This document shows positions 33,398-42,098 of a stretch of 64,000 nt of DNA, piece by piece. The stretch is from Gaiellasilicea sp963806955. GTDB taxonomy: Bacteria > Actinomycetota > Thermoleophilia > Gaiellales > Gaiellaceae. The stretch is taken from positions 806,001-870,000 of the forward strand of contig CAWDZG010000001.1 in NCBI GenBank assembly GCA_963806955.1, read 5' to 3'. The notes under the pieces were generated by a model. That model did not search any database and was not told where the DNA came from. It was given only the letters and a program-made list of their open reading frames with translations. Each line of letters starts with the position of its first letter. Position 1 is the stretch's first letter. A program made the translations under genes and the position numbers.

Positions 33398-34000
33398 TCA
33401 CCGCTCTGGCCCGCTGATTGCCGCAAGCACGGTCGTGAGCATGACGGGCTCGACCTCCGCCTCGGAGATCCGGCCGCTCCGCAACTCGGCGCTTGCCGTA
33501 TGCACGATCGCGCGGATCACCGCGAGGTGCCACGAGACTGAGAAATCGCTCCGGAACGCGCCCCGTTTCTGACCGCGTTCGATCAGGGGCGCGAGCTGCG
33601 TCGTCACCGGGAGGTGGCGGCGGTGGAGCTCCTCCACGGAGAGCCGGCCGGTGTTGATCGCAAGCAGGGCGTGGAAGCGGCCGAGTTCCTTCCAGGTGGC
33701 GCGGAGGACCCGCTCGAGCGCTGCTGTCGGATCACCGCGCTTCGGCTCGGCCTCGCTCGTCGCCTGCGCCACGTCCCCGACCGCGCGCTCCATGACCGCG
33801 TCCAGCAGCAACTCGCGTGTCGGGAAGTGGACATAGATCGTCGCGCGCACGACACCCGCCTGGCGAGCGATCTCGGCCATGCTCACATCGGGATCGCTCG
33901 CCAACGCATCGAGGGCTGCAGCGAGGATTGCCTCAACGCTCCGATCGGCGTCAGAGCGCCGGCGCCTCGGCGTCGTGGCGGGTGTCGTCTGCTTTGCCAT
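33398..34000 (-). CDS. TetR-family regulator
   Basis: 200 aa. N-terminal HTH (VSMAEIARQAGVVRATIYVH, FPTRELLLDAVMERA) and a helical ligand domain. Start ATG 34000 lies one base after the MFS stop, so it is in the same operon as the exporter it probably represses. Two GACA-N4-TGTC dyads upstream of that operon (35519-35557) are its likely operators. Confidence 0.88.
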   Translation of the reverse strand: MAKQTTPATTPRRRRSDADRSVEAILAAALDALASDPDVSMAEIARQAGVVRATIYVHFPTRELLLDAVMERAVGDVAQATSEAEPKRGDPTAALERVLRATWKELGRFHALLAINTGRLSVEELHRRHLPVTTQLAPLIERGQKRGAFRSDFSVSWHLAVIRAIVHTASAELRSGRISEAEVEPVMLTTVLAAISGPER

Positions 34001-34001
34001 C

Positions 34002-35495
34002 TCAGTGGACCGGCATCGGCGACGGGTTGAGGCGCAGCTTCGGCACGAAGTCGCGAGCATGCGGAAGCACGGTGAATGCGATCACGCTTGCGACAGTAGT
34101 GAGCGCCCCGGCGGCCATGAACGCGTGAGCGATCCCAGAGGCGGCTTGCGCTCCACCGAGTGCTCCGGTCGCACCGGCTGCGATCGTCGAGAACACGGCG
34201 ATGCCAAGCGTCCCTCCGATCTCGTGTCCCGTCGAGTTGAGCCCCGAGATCATCCCCGCCTCGTCCTCGGATCCGCCCGTCAGGATGGCGATCGAGACCG
34301 AGACCACGGCGATGCCCAGTCCAAATCCGGCAACGAGCATCCCCGGCAGGATGTTGCGGAGGTAGGTGCCGTTCTCACCGACGTGCGCGAGCAGAGCCAT
34401 CCCGGCGCCCGAGACGGCGAACGCGAACACCAGCGGCAGCCGCACACCGTGACGTCCGACGATGTGTCCCGCTGCGTGAGCGCCGACTCCAGCCGTGAGC
34501 GCGAGCGGGATGAACGCGAGGCCCGTCATGAGCGGCCCCGTGCCGAGCACGTTCTGAAGGTAGAGCGAGCAGAGCAGGAAGAGACCGAAGATCGAGCCTG
34601 CCGCGACGAGCATGAGGAAGAGCCCGCCGCCGACAGCGCGATCGGCGAGCCGCTCGACGCGCAGAAGCGGCCTCTCGGCCCGGAGCTCCCAGGCCACGAA
34701 CGCGGCGAGGCCGGCGAGCCCGGCAGTAGCGAGACCGAGCGTCTGCGTCGATCCCCAACCAGCGCCACCAGCCTGCGTGATCCCATAGACGAGCGCGCCC
34801 AGGCTTCCGGTTCCGAGCAGCGCACCTGGAACGTCGAGGCCGTGCAGACGCGGCTTTTGCGCGTCCCGCGGGATCACCTTGAGCGTGGCGACGGCGAGCA
34901 CCAACGCGACCGGGAGGTTGACGTAGAAGATCAACCGCCAGTCGCCGACCTCGGTGAGCACGCCCCCGACGAGGACGCCGATCGCGGCGCCGGCACCGCC
35001 GACCGCACCCCACGCCGCCAGGGCCTTCGCCCGCTGGCCGCCCTGGAAGGCCGTCGTGATGATCGCGAGTGCCGCCGGCGAGAGCATCGCCGCGCCAAGG
35101 CCCTGACCGGCCCGTGCCGCGAAGAGCGTTCCCGCGCTCGCCGCGAGTGCCGAGGCCAACGACGACACGGTGAAGACACCGAGGCCGGCCAGGAAGAGAC
35201 GCCTGCGACCCACGAGATCGGCGGCGCGGCCACCGAAGAGGAGCAGACTGCCGAAGATCAACGAGTAGCTGGTGATCGTCCAACTGACCATCGAGCCACT
35301 CAGCTCGAGCTCTCTGGCGATGCTCGGCAAGGCGATGTTCACCGCCGTGATGTCGAGGATCACCATCAACTGGGCCATGAGCAGCACGCCCAGCAAGAGC
35401 AGACCGGTCGTCGAACGCGGAGCCGCCTGCTTGGCGTGTCCGTGGCGGAGACGGCCGTGCCTCTGTGACTCCTTCGTGTGCTTCGAACGATGCAT
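34002..35495 (-). CDS. DHA2-family MFS exporter, 14 TM
   Basis: 497 aa drug/metabolite exporter: MVILDITAVNIALPSI (motif D1), GGRAADLVGRRRLF (motif A), ARAGQGLGAAMLSPAALAII (TM4-5), and 14 helices. A basic, His-rich cytoplasmic N-terminus precedes TM1. AAGGGAG lies before the ATG at 35495. Its substrate is unknown; the linked TetR gene and tandem operators suggest drug-inducible expression. It is distinct from the DHA2 transporter at 8750. Confidence 0.92.
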   Translation of the reverse strand: MHRSKHTKESQRHGRLRHGHAKQAAPRSTTGLLLLGVLLMAQLMVILDITAVNIALPSIARELELSGSMVSWTITSYSLIFGSLLLFGGRAADLVGRRRLFLAGLGVFTVSSLASALAASAGTLFAARAGQGLGAAMLSPAALAIITTAFQGGQRAKALAAWGAVGGAGAAIGVLVGGVLTEVGDWRLIFYVNLPVALVLAVATLKVIPRDAQKPRLHGLDVPGALLGTGSLGALVYGITQAGGAGWGSTQTLGLATAGLAGLAAFVAWELRAERPLLRVERLADRAVGGGLFLMLVAAGSIFGLFLLCSLYLQNVLGTGPLMTGLAFIPLALTAGVGAHAAGHIVGRHGVRLPLVFAFAVSGAGMALLAHVGENGTYLRNILPGMLVAGFGLGIAVVSVSIAILTGGSEDEAGMISGLNSTGHEIGGTLGIAVFSTIAAGATGALGGAQAASGIAHAFMAAGALTTVASVIAFTVLPHARDFVPKLRLNPSPMPVH

Positions 35496-35518
35496 CTCGT
35501 CACTCCCTTCCTAAGTCA

Positions 35519-35557
35519 GACATCCATGTCCGAGTAACTAAACCCGACAACGGTGTC
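35519..35557. promoter_or_regulatory. Two GACA-N4-TGTC operators
   Basis: GACATCCATGTC (35519-35530) and GACAACGGTGTC (35546-35557), centres 27 bp apart, each followed by (C/T)GAG. They lie 24-62 bases before the MFS-tetR operon start and are the probable sites for the co-transcribed TetR repressor. Confidence 0.6.
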
Positions 35558-35617
35558 TGAGTCAAGAGGAGCGAGCGATTTGCCGGCGGCACAGATGCGC
35601 ACGCACCCCGGCCACGG

Positions 35618-35642
35618 AAAAGGCCCCGTTTCCGGGGCCTTT
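35618..35642 (-). terminator. Intrinsic terminator after tRNA-fMet
   Basis: AAGGCCCC / GGGGCCTT stem with a 6-nt loop. On the minus strand it follows the tRNA by about 5 bases and ends in TTTT. It can also act on plus-strand transcripts. Confidence 0.85.
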
Positions 35643-35646
35643 CGAG

Positions 35647-35720
35647 TAGCGGGGGCAGGATTTGAACCTGCGACCTCCGGGTTATGAGCCCGGCGAGCTA
35701 CCTGACTGCTCCACCCCGCG
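35647..35720 (-). tRNA. tRNA-fMet (CAT), initiator
   Basis: 74 nt. Anticodon loop CTCATAA; the stem below has the GGG/CCC pairs of initiators; the acceptor begins CGCGGGG with an unpaired first base, another initiator mark; T-arm GCAGG-TTCAAAT-CCTGC. No CCA is encoded. A terminator follows directly. Confidence 0.95.
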
Positions 35721-35747
35721 ACGCGGCGTCCATTGTAGCGAAGGCGG

Positions 35748-36495
35748 CTAGGCGACGCAGGCGGCGTGCCGGTCTTCGCGCTCGCGCCGCCGGAAGAGCA
35801 CTGCGACGGCGAAGCCGGCGGCGAGCACGGCGATCCCGGCGACCGCGTCGAGGATGAAGTGGTTGCCGGTGACGACGATCGTCAGCAGCACGAGCGGCGG
35901 GTAGACGGCGCCCGCGAGCCGGACGAGATGCGAGCGGCCGTAGATGAGCAACCCGATCCCGACACCCGACCGCGTAGGCGGCGTGGAGCGACGGCACGGC
36001 CGCGACGGGGTTCGAGAGCGCGGACGACGTCGGCGAGCCGATGTCGATCCCGGAGAGGACGAGCAGCGTGTCCTGCAGCTCGCTCATCGCCAGGCGGGGC
36101 GGCGCCGTCGGGAACTGCCAGTGGATCAGGACGGAGACGGCGGTCGCGACGAGATAGCCGTTGCGGAAGAGCCGGAAGCCCGGCCGTGCGCGATGGTAGA
36201 GCCAGAAGAAGAAGATCCCGGTGAAGACGAAGTGGCCGACGAAATAGAAGACGTTCAGGAAGTGAACGACGTCGGGGATGGCGAGGAACGCCCGCTGGAG
36301 CGACTGCTCCCAGGCGAACCCGAGCGCGGCCTCCCACGCCTCGATCCGCCGCGCGTTCGCGAACGCCTGCGTCCAGTCGGGGGTCATGGCGAGCCGGGCC
36401 GCCTCGTAGGCGGCGAAGGCACCGAGCACAACCGCAATCTGCGCGATCCCGTCGCGTCTCGCCAGGAACGTCCTGACCTGCACCATCTGTCTCAT
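35748..36495 (-). pseudogene. PAP2-superfamily membrane phosphatase, frameshifted
   Basis: About 249 codons with five or six helices, of the PAP2_3/inositolphosphotransferase-like group: NPVAAVPSLHAAYA carries the first catalytic His, and after a frame change near 35968 GNHFILDAVAGI carries the second. One base restores GVGIGLLIYGRSHLV between them. It would act on a lipid phosphate outside the membrane. ATG 36495 has AGGGG 6 nt upstream. Confidence 0.78.
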
Positions 36496-36522
36496 TCAAC
36501 ACCCCTGCTAGCGTTGCTGCAA

Positions 36523-36837
36523 ATGGTGTGGCTCGCGCTCATCGTCGCAGTGCTCCTCGTCGCCGCTTCCGTGCTCTTCCTAACGCTGCGGGGCCTCGAA
36601 GCCTTCCGCGCGTTCAAGCAGCTCGGCACGACGGTCGGCTCGGAGCTCGAGCGGTTCGGCATCGTCGGCGACGAGATCGAGCGACAGCTCGCGCTCGCGG
36701 GCGAGAGCGGCACGCGGCTGACCGCGTCGCTGGAGCGCCTGTCGGCCTCGCGTGCCCGGCTGAACGTGCTCACGAGCGCGATCGACGACGTGAAGTCGTC
36801 GGTCGGCCGGATCACGTCTGTCTACCCACGCAAGTGA
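36523..36837 (+). CDS. Small membrane protein with coiled-coil tail
   Basis: 104 aa. One N-terminal transmembrane helix (MVWLALIVAVLLVAASVLFL), then a charged amphipathic helix through the rest (LERFGIVGDEIERQLALAGE, LTASLERLSASRARLN). Unrecognised; the layout resembles small envelope proteins with DUF948-like coils. TAGCGT (36509-36514) suggests a leaderless start. The stop overlaps ppx (GTGA). Confidence 0.7.
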   Translation: MVWLALIVAVLLVAASVLFLTLRGLEAFRAFKQLGTTVGSELERFGIVGDEIERQLALAGESGTRLTASLERLSASRARLNVLTSAIDDVKSSVGRITSVYPRK

Positions 36838-37730
36838 GGGTCGCGGCGGTCGATCTCGGCACGAACTCGACCCGCCTGCTCGTCGCCGACGCGAACGGCA
36901 CGCTCGAGGAAGTCGTCCGCCGGCTCGCGATCACCCGGCTCGGCGAGGGCGTCGACGAGCGCCGCCGCCTCCTCCCCGTCCCGATCGCCCGCGTTCGCAA
37001 CGTCCTCTCCGAGTTCCGCCGCGAGCTGGAGGCACTCGGCGCCGAGCGGACGCTCTGCATCGCGACGAGCGCCGTCCGGGACGCGGAGAACGGGGAAGCA
37101 TTCCTCGGCGAGATCGAGTGGAGCTACGGCTTCACCACACGCCTGCTGAGCGGCGACGAGGAGGCCGAGCTGACGCTGCGCGGGATCGGCGCCGTCGAGG
37201 CTGGGACGCTCGTCGTCGACATCGGCGGCGGCTCGACCGAGGTTCAGGTCGCCGGCACGGACGTCCGCGTCAGCCTCGACGTTGGCTGCGTGCGGCTGAC
37301 GGAGCGCTTCGGCGAGGACGTGGACGCGATCCGGCAGCACGTCGGCGGACTGCTGCCGCGGGAGGCCGCGCCTGCACGGGCCGTCGGGGTCGCCGGCACC
37401 GTGACGACGCTCGCCGCGCTCGACCTTGGCCTGCTCGAGTACGACCCCGAGCGCATCCACGGGCACACGCTCTCCCGCGCCGCCGTCGCCGCGCAGACGG
37501 CGCGCCTCGCCGCGATGTCGCTCGAGGAGCGGGCAGAGATCATCGAGCCGGGCCGTGCCCCGGTGATCGTCGCCGGCGCGGCGATCCTCGCCGAGGTGCT
37601 CGACTTCTACGGTCTCGACGCGATCACCGCGAGCGAGCGGGACATCCTCCACGGCGCCGCGCTCGCCGCCGCCGAGCTGCCCGAGCCCGAGGAGGGCGCC
37701 GCGCCCCCGGGTGCCTACACCTGCTGCTGA
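36834..37730 (+). CDS. Ppx/GppA family phosphatase
   Basis: 298 aa with the ASKHA fold: phosphate-1 motif VAAVDLGTNSTRLLVAD, IATSAVRDAENG, and phosphate-2 motif LVVDIGGGSTEV. It lacks the long C-terminal domain of E. coli Ppx, as in mycobacterial short forms. It degrades polyphosphate or pppGpp. Coupled to the small membrane protein upstream; its end overlaps the convergent phosphoesterase by 16 bases. Confidence 0.9.
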   Translation: MRVAAVDLGTNSTRLLVADANGTLEEVVRRLAITRLGEGVDERRRLLPVPIARVRNVLSEFRRELEALGAERTLCIATSAVRDAENGEAFLGEIEWSYGFTTRLLSGDEEAELTLRGIGAVEAGTLVVDIGGGSTEVQVAGTDVRVSLDVGCVRLTERFGEDVDAIRQHVGGLLPREAAPARAVGVAGTVTTLAALDLGLLEYDPERIHGHTLSRAAVAAQTARLAAMSLEERAEIIEPGRAPVIVAGAAILAEVLDFYGLDAITASERDILHGAALAAAELPEPEEGAAPPGAYTCC

Positions 37731-38473
37731 CGGCGCTCTGCCGCGCGCGGCTGCCAGCGCCGCACGTGGTCCTCGACGTACGGGATCCCGCTCGCGCGGA
37801 GTGACGCCTGCACCGCCTCGATGTCGAGCGGGACGCGGCGGAACTCGACCCGCAGCGCCGCCCCGTCGCACTCGACGATCGCCCACGCGCCCCACGGGTC
37901 GATGCGGACGTGTGCCTGCCCGTGCTCGTACGAGAGGCCGGCGCTGCCGGGATTCACGAACAGGAGGTCACCCCGCCGGCGCAGGAACTGCATGTGGGTG
38001 TGCCCGCCGGCGACCACGTCTGCGTCCACCCCGTCGAGCAGCTCCCGAAAGGCCGTCTCGTCGGTGCTCGGCAAGAGCACCGGGTGGTACGACCGCGGAA
38101 CCGCGTGGCAGCAGACGAGCGTCCGGCCGCCGAGGTCGACCTCGACCGTGGGTGAGAAGCCCGCGATCGTGTCGAGTTGCTCACCCGAGAGCTGCGCCAC
38201 CGACCAGGCGCGGGTCTCGAGCTGGCGCTCCGTGATCTCCTCCCCGCCCTCCCGCGCCGTCTCGAGGTCGAGCAGGAAGGCATCGGCGTTTCCGAGCACG
38301 ACGGGCCAGCCCAGCTCCTGCAGGAGCTCGAGGACGCGCGACGGCTCCGGCCCCCCTTGCACGACGTCGCCGAGGCAGACGACTTCGTCGACGCCGGCGC
38401 GGGCGACGTCCGCCGCCACCGTCCGCAGCGCGACGGCGTTGCCGTGCAGATCCGAGACGAGCCCGACGCGCAT
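37715..38473 (-). CDS. Metallophosphoesterase (YfcE/calcineurin-like)
   Basis: 252 aa. Metal-site motifs in order: SDLHGN, CLGDVVQGGPEP, VLGNADA, CCHAVPRS and GGHTHMQF. The family hydrolyses phosphodiesters with Mn2+ or similar metals; the substrate here is unknown. A second, related enzyme lies at 45882. It probably shares an operon with the CBS protein and glutamate dehydrogenase. Confidence 0.88.
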   Translation of the reverse strand: MRVGLVSDLHGNAVALRTVAADVARAGVDEVVCLGDVVQGGPEPSRVLELLQELGWPVVLGNADAFLLDLETAREGGEEITERQLETRAWSVAQLSGEQLDTIAGFSPTVEVDLGGRTLVCCHAVPRSYHPVLLPSTDETAFRELLDGVDADVVAGGHTHMQFLRRRGDLLFVNPGSAGLSYEHGQAHVRIDPWGAWAIVECDGAALRVEFRRVPLDIEAVQASLRASGIPYVEDHVRRWQPRAAERRQQQV

Positions 38474-38485
38474 CGCCCGCCGGCC

Positions 38486-38884
38486 CTACTCCTCGTCTGC
38501 CGGAGGCTCGTCCTCGGCCAGTCGCCGCTGCAGCACGGCCCGCGAGAGGGTGCCGACGAGGCGGCCGTCCTCGAGCACGGGCACGCGGTCGAGATCGTGC
38601 TCCTCGAGGAAGCGGAAAGCCTCGTCGAGCGGGAGCTCCGACCCGATCGTGTTCAGCGGCACCTCGGCGATCTCGCGCAGCGCGGTCGTGCGGGGGTCGC
38701 GGCCGGCCGCGACGATCTCGCGGACAAGCGTCTTCCGCGTGACGACGCCGAGGAAGCGACCCTCGTCGCTGACGAACAGCGCGCGCACCTCGGGCCGGTC
38801 GAACGCCTCACCCGCCTGCTGAGCGCTGGCGCCGCCGTCGAGCTGCGGCGGGTCGGAGACCATCGCGTCGCGAACGCGGTCCAT
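38486..38884 (-). CDS. CBS-domain pair protein
   Basis: 132 aa, two CBS repeats only (VRDAMVSDPPQLDGGASAQQ … GRFLGVVTRKTLVREI; TIGSELPLDEAFRFLEEHDL … LVGTLSRAVLQ). Such pairs bind adenine nucleotides and can regulate a partner enzyme. The start shares a base with the glutamate dehydrogenase stop (TGATG), so control of that enzyme by nucleotide level is plausible but unproven. Confidence 0.9.
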   Translation of the reverse strand: MDRVRDAMVSDPPQLDGGASAQQAGEAFDRPEVRALFVSDEGRFLGVVTRKTLVREIVAAGRDPRTTALREIAEVPLNTIGSELPLDEAFRFLEEHDLDRVPVLEDGRLVGTLSRAVLQRRLAEDEPPADEE

Positions 38885-40170
38885 CAGGGATGGAGGCCGC
38901 GCGCGTCGAGTGCCGACGCCACCTCGCGGATGCCCGCGACGAGGGCCGCTGTACGGAGCGTGATCGACCGCTCGAGCGAGATCTCCCAGACCCGGTCGAA
39001 CGCGTCGTTGAGCTTCTCGGCGAGCTTGTCCCGGATCTCGTCACGGCCCCAGAAGAGCCGGCCGAGATCCTGCACCCACTCGAAGTACGAGACGGTGACG
39101 CCGCCGGCGTTCGCGAGGATGTCGGGCAGGATCGGGATCCCCCGCTCGGCCAGCATGGCATCGGCCTCGAGCGAGGTCGGCCCGTTCGCTCCCTCGACGA
39201 TCAAGCGCGCCTGCACGCGGGCGGCGTTCTCCTCGGTCACCTGGTCCTCGCGGGCGGCGAGGACGAGGATGTCGCACTGAAGCTCGAGCAGCTCCTCGTT
39301 CGAGATCCGTGTTCCCGCCGGCCAGTCCTCGAGCGAGCCGTGCTCCAGCGCGAAGTCGCTCATCTTGTGGACGTCCAGGCCGTCGGGGTCGTAGACGCCG
39401 CCCGAGATGTCGGAGACGGCGATCACGGTCGCGCCGCGGTCGGCCAGCTCGTGAGCCGCGATCCCGCCGACGTTGCCGAAGCCCTGCACGACGCACCGTT
39501 GCTCGGCGAGCTCCCAGCCGAGCCGCTCGCAGGCGCGAGCCGTCACCATCACGACGCCGGCGCCCGTCGCCTCGTGCCGGAAGACCGAGCCACCGATGGA
39601 GATCGGCTTGCCCGTGACGATCTCCGGCACCGCGTGGCCGACCTGCATCGAATACGTGTCCATCATCCATGCCATCGTCTGCTCGTTCGTGGCCATGTCG
39701 GGCGCGGGGATGTCCTCCTGCGGGCCGATCACCGGCAGCAACTCGGAGGTGAAGCGGCGGGTCATGCCCTCGAGCTCCCGCAGCGACATCTGCCGCGGGT
39801 TGCAGCGGACGCCGCCCTTGGCGCCGCCGTACGGCAGCCGCAGCAACGCGCACTTCCAGGTCATCCAGACCGCAAGCGCGGCGCACTCGCCGAGCGTCAC
39901 CTCGGGGTCGTAGCGGATGCCTCCCTTCGTCGGGCCGAGCACGGAAGAGTGCTGGACGCGGTAGCCGGCGAAGACGACGCGGCGGCCGTCGTCCATCTTC
40001 ACGGGCACGCTCAGCATCACGGCGCGCTCCGGGTAGCGGAGGCGCTCGGCGACGGCGTCCGAGACGCCCGAGTAGGGCAGCGCGAGCTCGAACTGGGCGA
40101 TCGCGGTCTCGAACAGAGGCGTGTCCCACTCGAGGTGGGTCTGCGCGGCTGTCTCCTCGATCCGGGCCAT
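38884..40170 (-). CDS. gdhA: Glu/Leu/Phe/Val dehydrogenase (glutamate dehydrogenase)
   Basis: 428 aa. Catalytic Lys in GGAKGGVRCNPR, substrate motif STRG-equivalent TKGGIRYDP, catalytic Asp in IPAPDMATNEQTMAWMMDTY, NAD fold VQGFGNVGGIAAHELADRGA, and ILANAGGVTVSYFEWVQ near the end. It interconverts glutamate and 2-oxoglutarate. TACACT at 40181-40186, ten bases before the ATG with no Shine-Dalgarno, suggests a leaderless start. Confidence 0.94.
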   Translation of the reverse strand: MARIEETAAQTHLEWDTPLFETAIAQFELALPYSGVSDAVAERLRYPERAVMLSVPVKMDDGRRVVFAGYRVQHSSVLGPTKGGIRYDPEVTLGECAALAVWMTWKCALLRLPYGGAKGGVRCNPRQMSLRELEGMTRRFTSELLPVIGPQEDIPAPDMATNEQTMAWMMDTYSMQVGHAVPEIVTGKPISIGGSVFRHEATGAGVVMVTARACERLGWELAEQRCVVQGFGNVGGIAAHELADRGATVIAVSDISGGVYDPDGLDVHKMSDFALEHGSLEDWPAGTRISNEELLELQCDILVLAAREDQVTEENAARVQARLIVEGANGPTSLEADAMLAERGIPILPDILANAGGVTVSYFEWVQDLGRLFWGRDEIRDKLAEKLNDAFDRVWEISLERSITLRTAALVAGIREVASALDARGLHP

Positions 40171-40196
40171 GGGTGCGGGGAGTGTAGTTTCGGAGA

Positions 40197-40281
40197 TGCC
40201 GGGGGCGGGAGTCGAACCCGCACGAGCCGAAGCTCACCCGATTTTAAGTCGGGCGCGTCTGACCGGTTCCGCCACCCCGGC
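40197..40281 (-). tRNA. tRNA-Leu (TAA)
   Basis: 85 nt class-II tRNA. Acceptor GCCGGGG / CCCCGGC with A73, anticodon stem CCCGA / TCGGG around loop CTTAAAA, a variable arm with GAGC-TTCG-GCTC, and T-arm GCGGG-TTCGACT-CCCGC. No encoded CCA. Confidence 0.96.
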
Positions 40282-40290
40282 GGGCCCAGT

Positions 40291-40980
40291 CTACGTTCCG
40301 GGCGTCAGCGCATCGACCGGGAATCGCTCCGGGCCCTGGCCGATATGGGTCTTCTTGAAGGTGTCGAACGCCTTCTTGCTGAAGCCGTCGCACGTGGCGA
40401 GGTAGCCCGTCCCGTTGTCGGGTGAGCCACCGACTCGGGCTGGAGCCGTCCACGCACTCAGGTCGATCTTGGCTCCGAGCGAGTCGAGCGGGGCGACGAG
40501 CAGCCCGTTCGGGTCGTCCCGGTACCACTGCCGAATCTCCTCGACCTGCGCCTCGGGCACGTCCTTGCCGTAATGGATCACGATCCCGCCGTGCTCGAGG
40601 TTGTGCACGGTCTGGATCAGCGGCACGGGCTCGGAGTACTCGCCCCACACCGCTTGGGTCTGGAAGTGTGCCCCGCTCGTAGGCGGGTTCGAGTTCCAGG
40701 CCGGGTTCGGCTTCGCGGTCAACGAGTCGACGTGGGTGCCCGGCTGGCCCGGAAAGGTCTTGAGCGTGCAGCCGTTGTCCGCCAGCACCGCTGCCTCGTC
40801 CTCGCTGCCGCCCGTGAGGAGGACGAACGCGAGCACGGCGGCCAGCACCACGATCGCGCCACCGCCGAGCAGGAGGAGCATCCGCTTCTGGTCGGCGCTC
40901 CGGGGCGCCGAGGGCGTCGAACGACGCTGCGGGCCCTGCGGGCGCTTCGGTGGGGTCGGTGCACGGTCTTTCCGGGCCAT
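40291..40980 (-). CDS. DUF3105-domain membrane protein
   Basis: 229 aa. Basic Pro-rich cytoplasmic N-terminus, one transmembrane helix (MLLLLGGGAIVVLAAVLAFV), then an outside DUF3105 domain: NSNPPTSGAHF, YSEPVPLIQTVHNLEHGG, IHYG. The His residues in HNLEHGG and HF suggest metal binding, but the family has no known function. Leaderless-type TACGAT at 40990-40995. Confidence 0.88.
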   Translation of the reverse strand: MARKDRAPTPPKRPQGPQRRSTPSAPRSADQKRMLLLLGGGAIVVLAAVLAFVLLTGGSEDEAAVLADNGCTLKTFPGQPGTHVDSLTAKPNPAWNSNPPTSGAHFQTQAVWGEYSEPVPLIQTVHNLEHGGIVIHYGKDVPEAQVEEIRQWYRDDPNGLLVAPLDSLGAKIDLSAWTAPARVGGSPDNGTGYLATCDGFSKKAFDTFKKTHIGQGPERFPVDALTPGT

Positions 40981-41039
40981 CGGCGGTCGATCGTACCCGT
41001 AGCGGCACCGTCCGACGGCATCTCTACCGTTCGTCGACC

Positions 41040-42092
41040 ATGGTCACTGCGCTCGTCATCCTTGTCGCAGCCGCCGCCCTTGCCGCCGGAGGCGTCATGC
41101 TCGCGCGCTCGCTGCGGAGCCAGCTCGGCGGCACCGTGCAGCAGCTCGACGGTGCGCTCGGAGCGATCGAAGCGCGGCTGTACGGCCGCCTCGGCGAGCT
41201 CGACGCGAAGGTCGACCGGCGCCTCGAGGGCCTCGACGGGCGCCTGCTGAGCACCCAGCGGGACGCCGGCGAGACGGCGACCAAGATCTCGGAGAAGCTG
41301 GCCCGCGTCGAGGAGGGCACGAAGAGCATGCTCGAACGGGCGAACGACCTGAAGCGGCTCGAGCAGGCCCTCCGCCCACCGAAGGCCCGGGGCGGCTTCG
41401 GCGAGCTCCTGCTCGCCAACCTCCTGGCCGACATGCTCCCGTCGAGCGCCTACGAGCTGCAGTTCGGCTTCACGAGCGGCGAGCGGGTCGACGCGGTCGT
41501 ACGGGCCGAGAAGCTGCTTCCGGTCGACGCGAAGTTCCCGCTCGACAACGTCCACCGGGTGCTCGATGCCGAGGACGACGAGCAGCGCCTGATCGCCCGC
41601 CGCGCGCTCGCCCGTGACGTCAAGGGCCACGTCGACGCGATCGCGACCAAGTACATCAAGCCGGGCGAGAACACCTACGACTTCGCCTTCATGTACCTGC
41701 CGGCCGAGACGGTCTACTACGAGATCGCCTGCGGCGGTACCGGCGACCTGCACCAGTACGCGCTGGCCCGTCGGGTCTTCCCCGTCTCGCCCGCGACCTT
41801 CCACGCCTACTTGACGATGATCGTACTTGGTCTACGCGGATTGCAGATCGAACAACATGCGCAGGAAGTGATGGCCTACTGCGGCCAGCTGGCGAAGGAC
41901 TTCTCGCGCTTCAAGGACGACTTCGACGTGGTCGGCAAGCACATCGGCAACGCGCAGGGGAAGTACAGCGAGGCCGAACGGCGGCTCGTCAAGTTCGAGA
42001 CGCGGCTCGAGCAGGCGGTCGACGAGGACGCGCTCGAGCAGCGGTCGATCGCGCAGCCCGGCGAGCAGCTGCGCGCGATCGATGCCGCCTAG
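41040..42092 (+). CDS. rmuC: DNA recombination protein RmuC
   Basis: 350 aa. N-terminal membrane helix, a coiled coil (about 20-105, RSLRSQLGGTVQQLDGALGA), then the RmuC domain: ARGGFGELLLANLLADMLP, VDAVVRAEKLLPVDAKFPLD, FAFMYLPAETVYYEI and FPVSPATFHAYL. It is thought to be a nuclease-fold protein limiting inversions. TACCGT at 41025-41030 and no Shine-Dalgarno suggest a leaderless ATG. Confidence 0.93.
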   Translation: MVTALVILVAAAALAAGGVMLARSLRSQLGGTVQQLDGALGAIEARLYGRLGELDAKVDRRLEGLDGRLLSTQRDAGETATKISEKLARVEEGTKSMLERANDLKRLEQALRPPKARGGFGELLLANLLADMLPSSAYELQFGFTSGERVDAVVRAEKLLPVDAKFPLDNVHRVLDAEDDEQRLIARRALARDVKGHVDAIATKYIKPGENTYDFAFMYLPAETVYYEIACGGTGDLHQYALARRVFPVSPATFHAYLTMIVLGLRGLQIEQHAQEVMAYCGQLAKDFSRFKDDFDVVGKHIGNAQGKYSEAERRLVKFETRLEQAVDEDALEQRSIAQPGEQLRAIDAA

Positions 42093-42098
42093 CTGTCG

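Noticed and set aside
33879..35468. Long plus-strand open frame opposite the TetR-MFS operon
   Set aside because: Antisense shadow of the transporter, hydrophilic and unstructured, with no start site or RBS.
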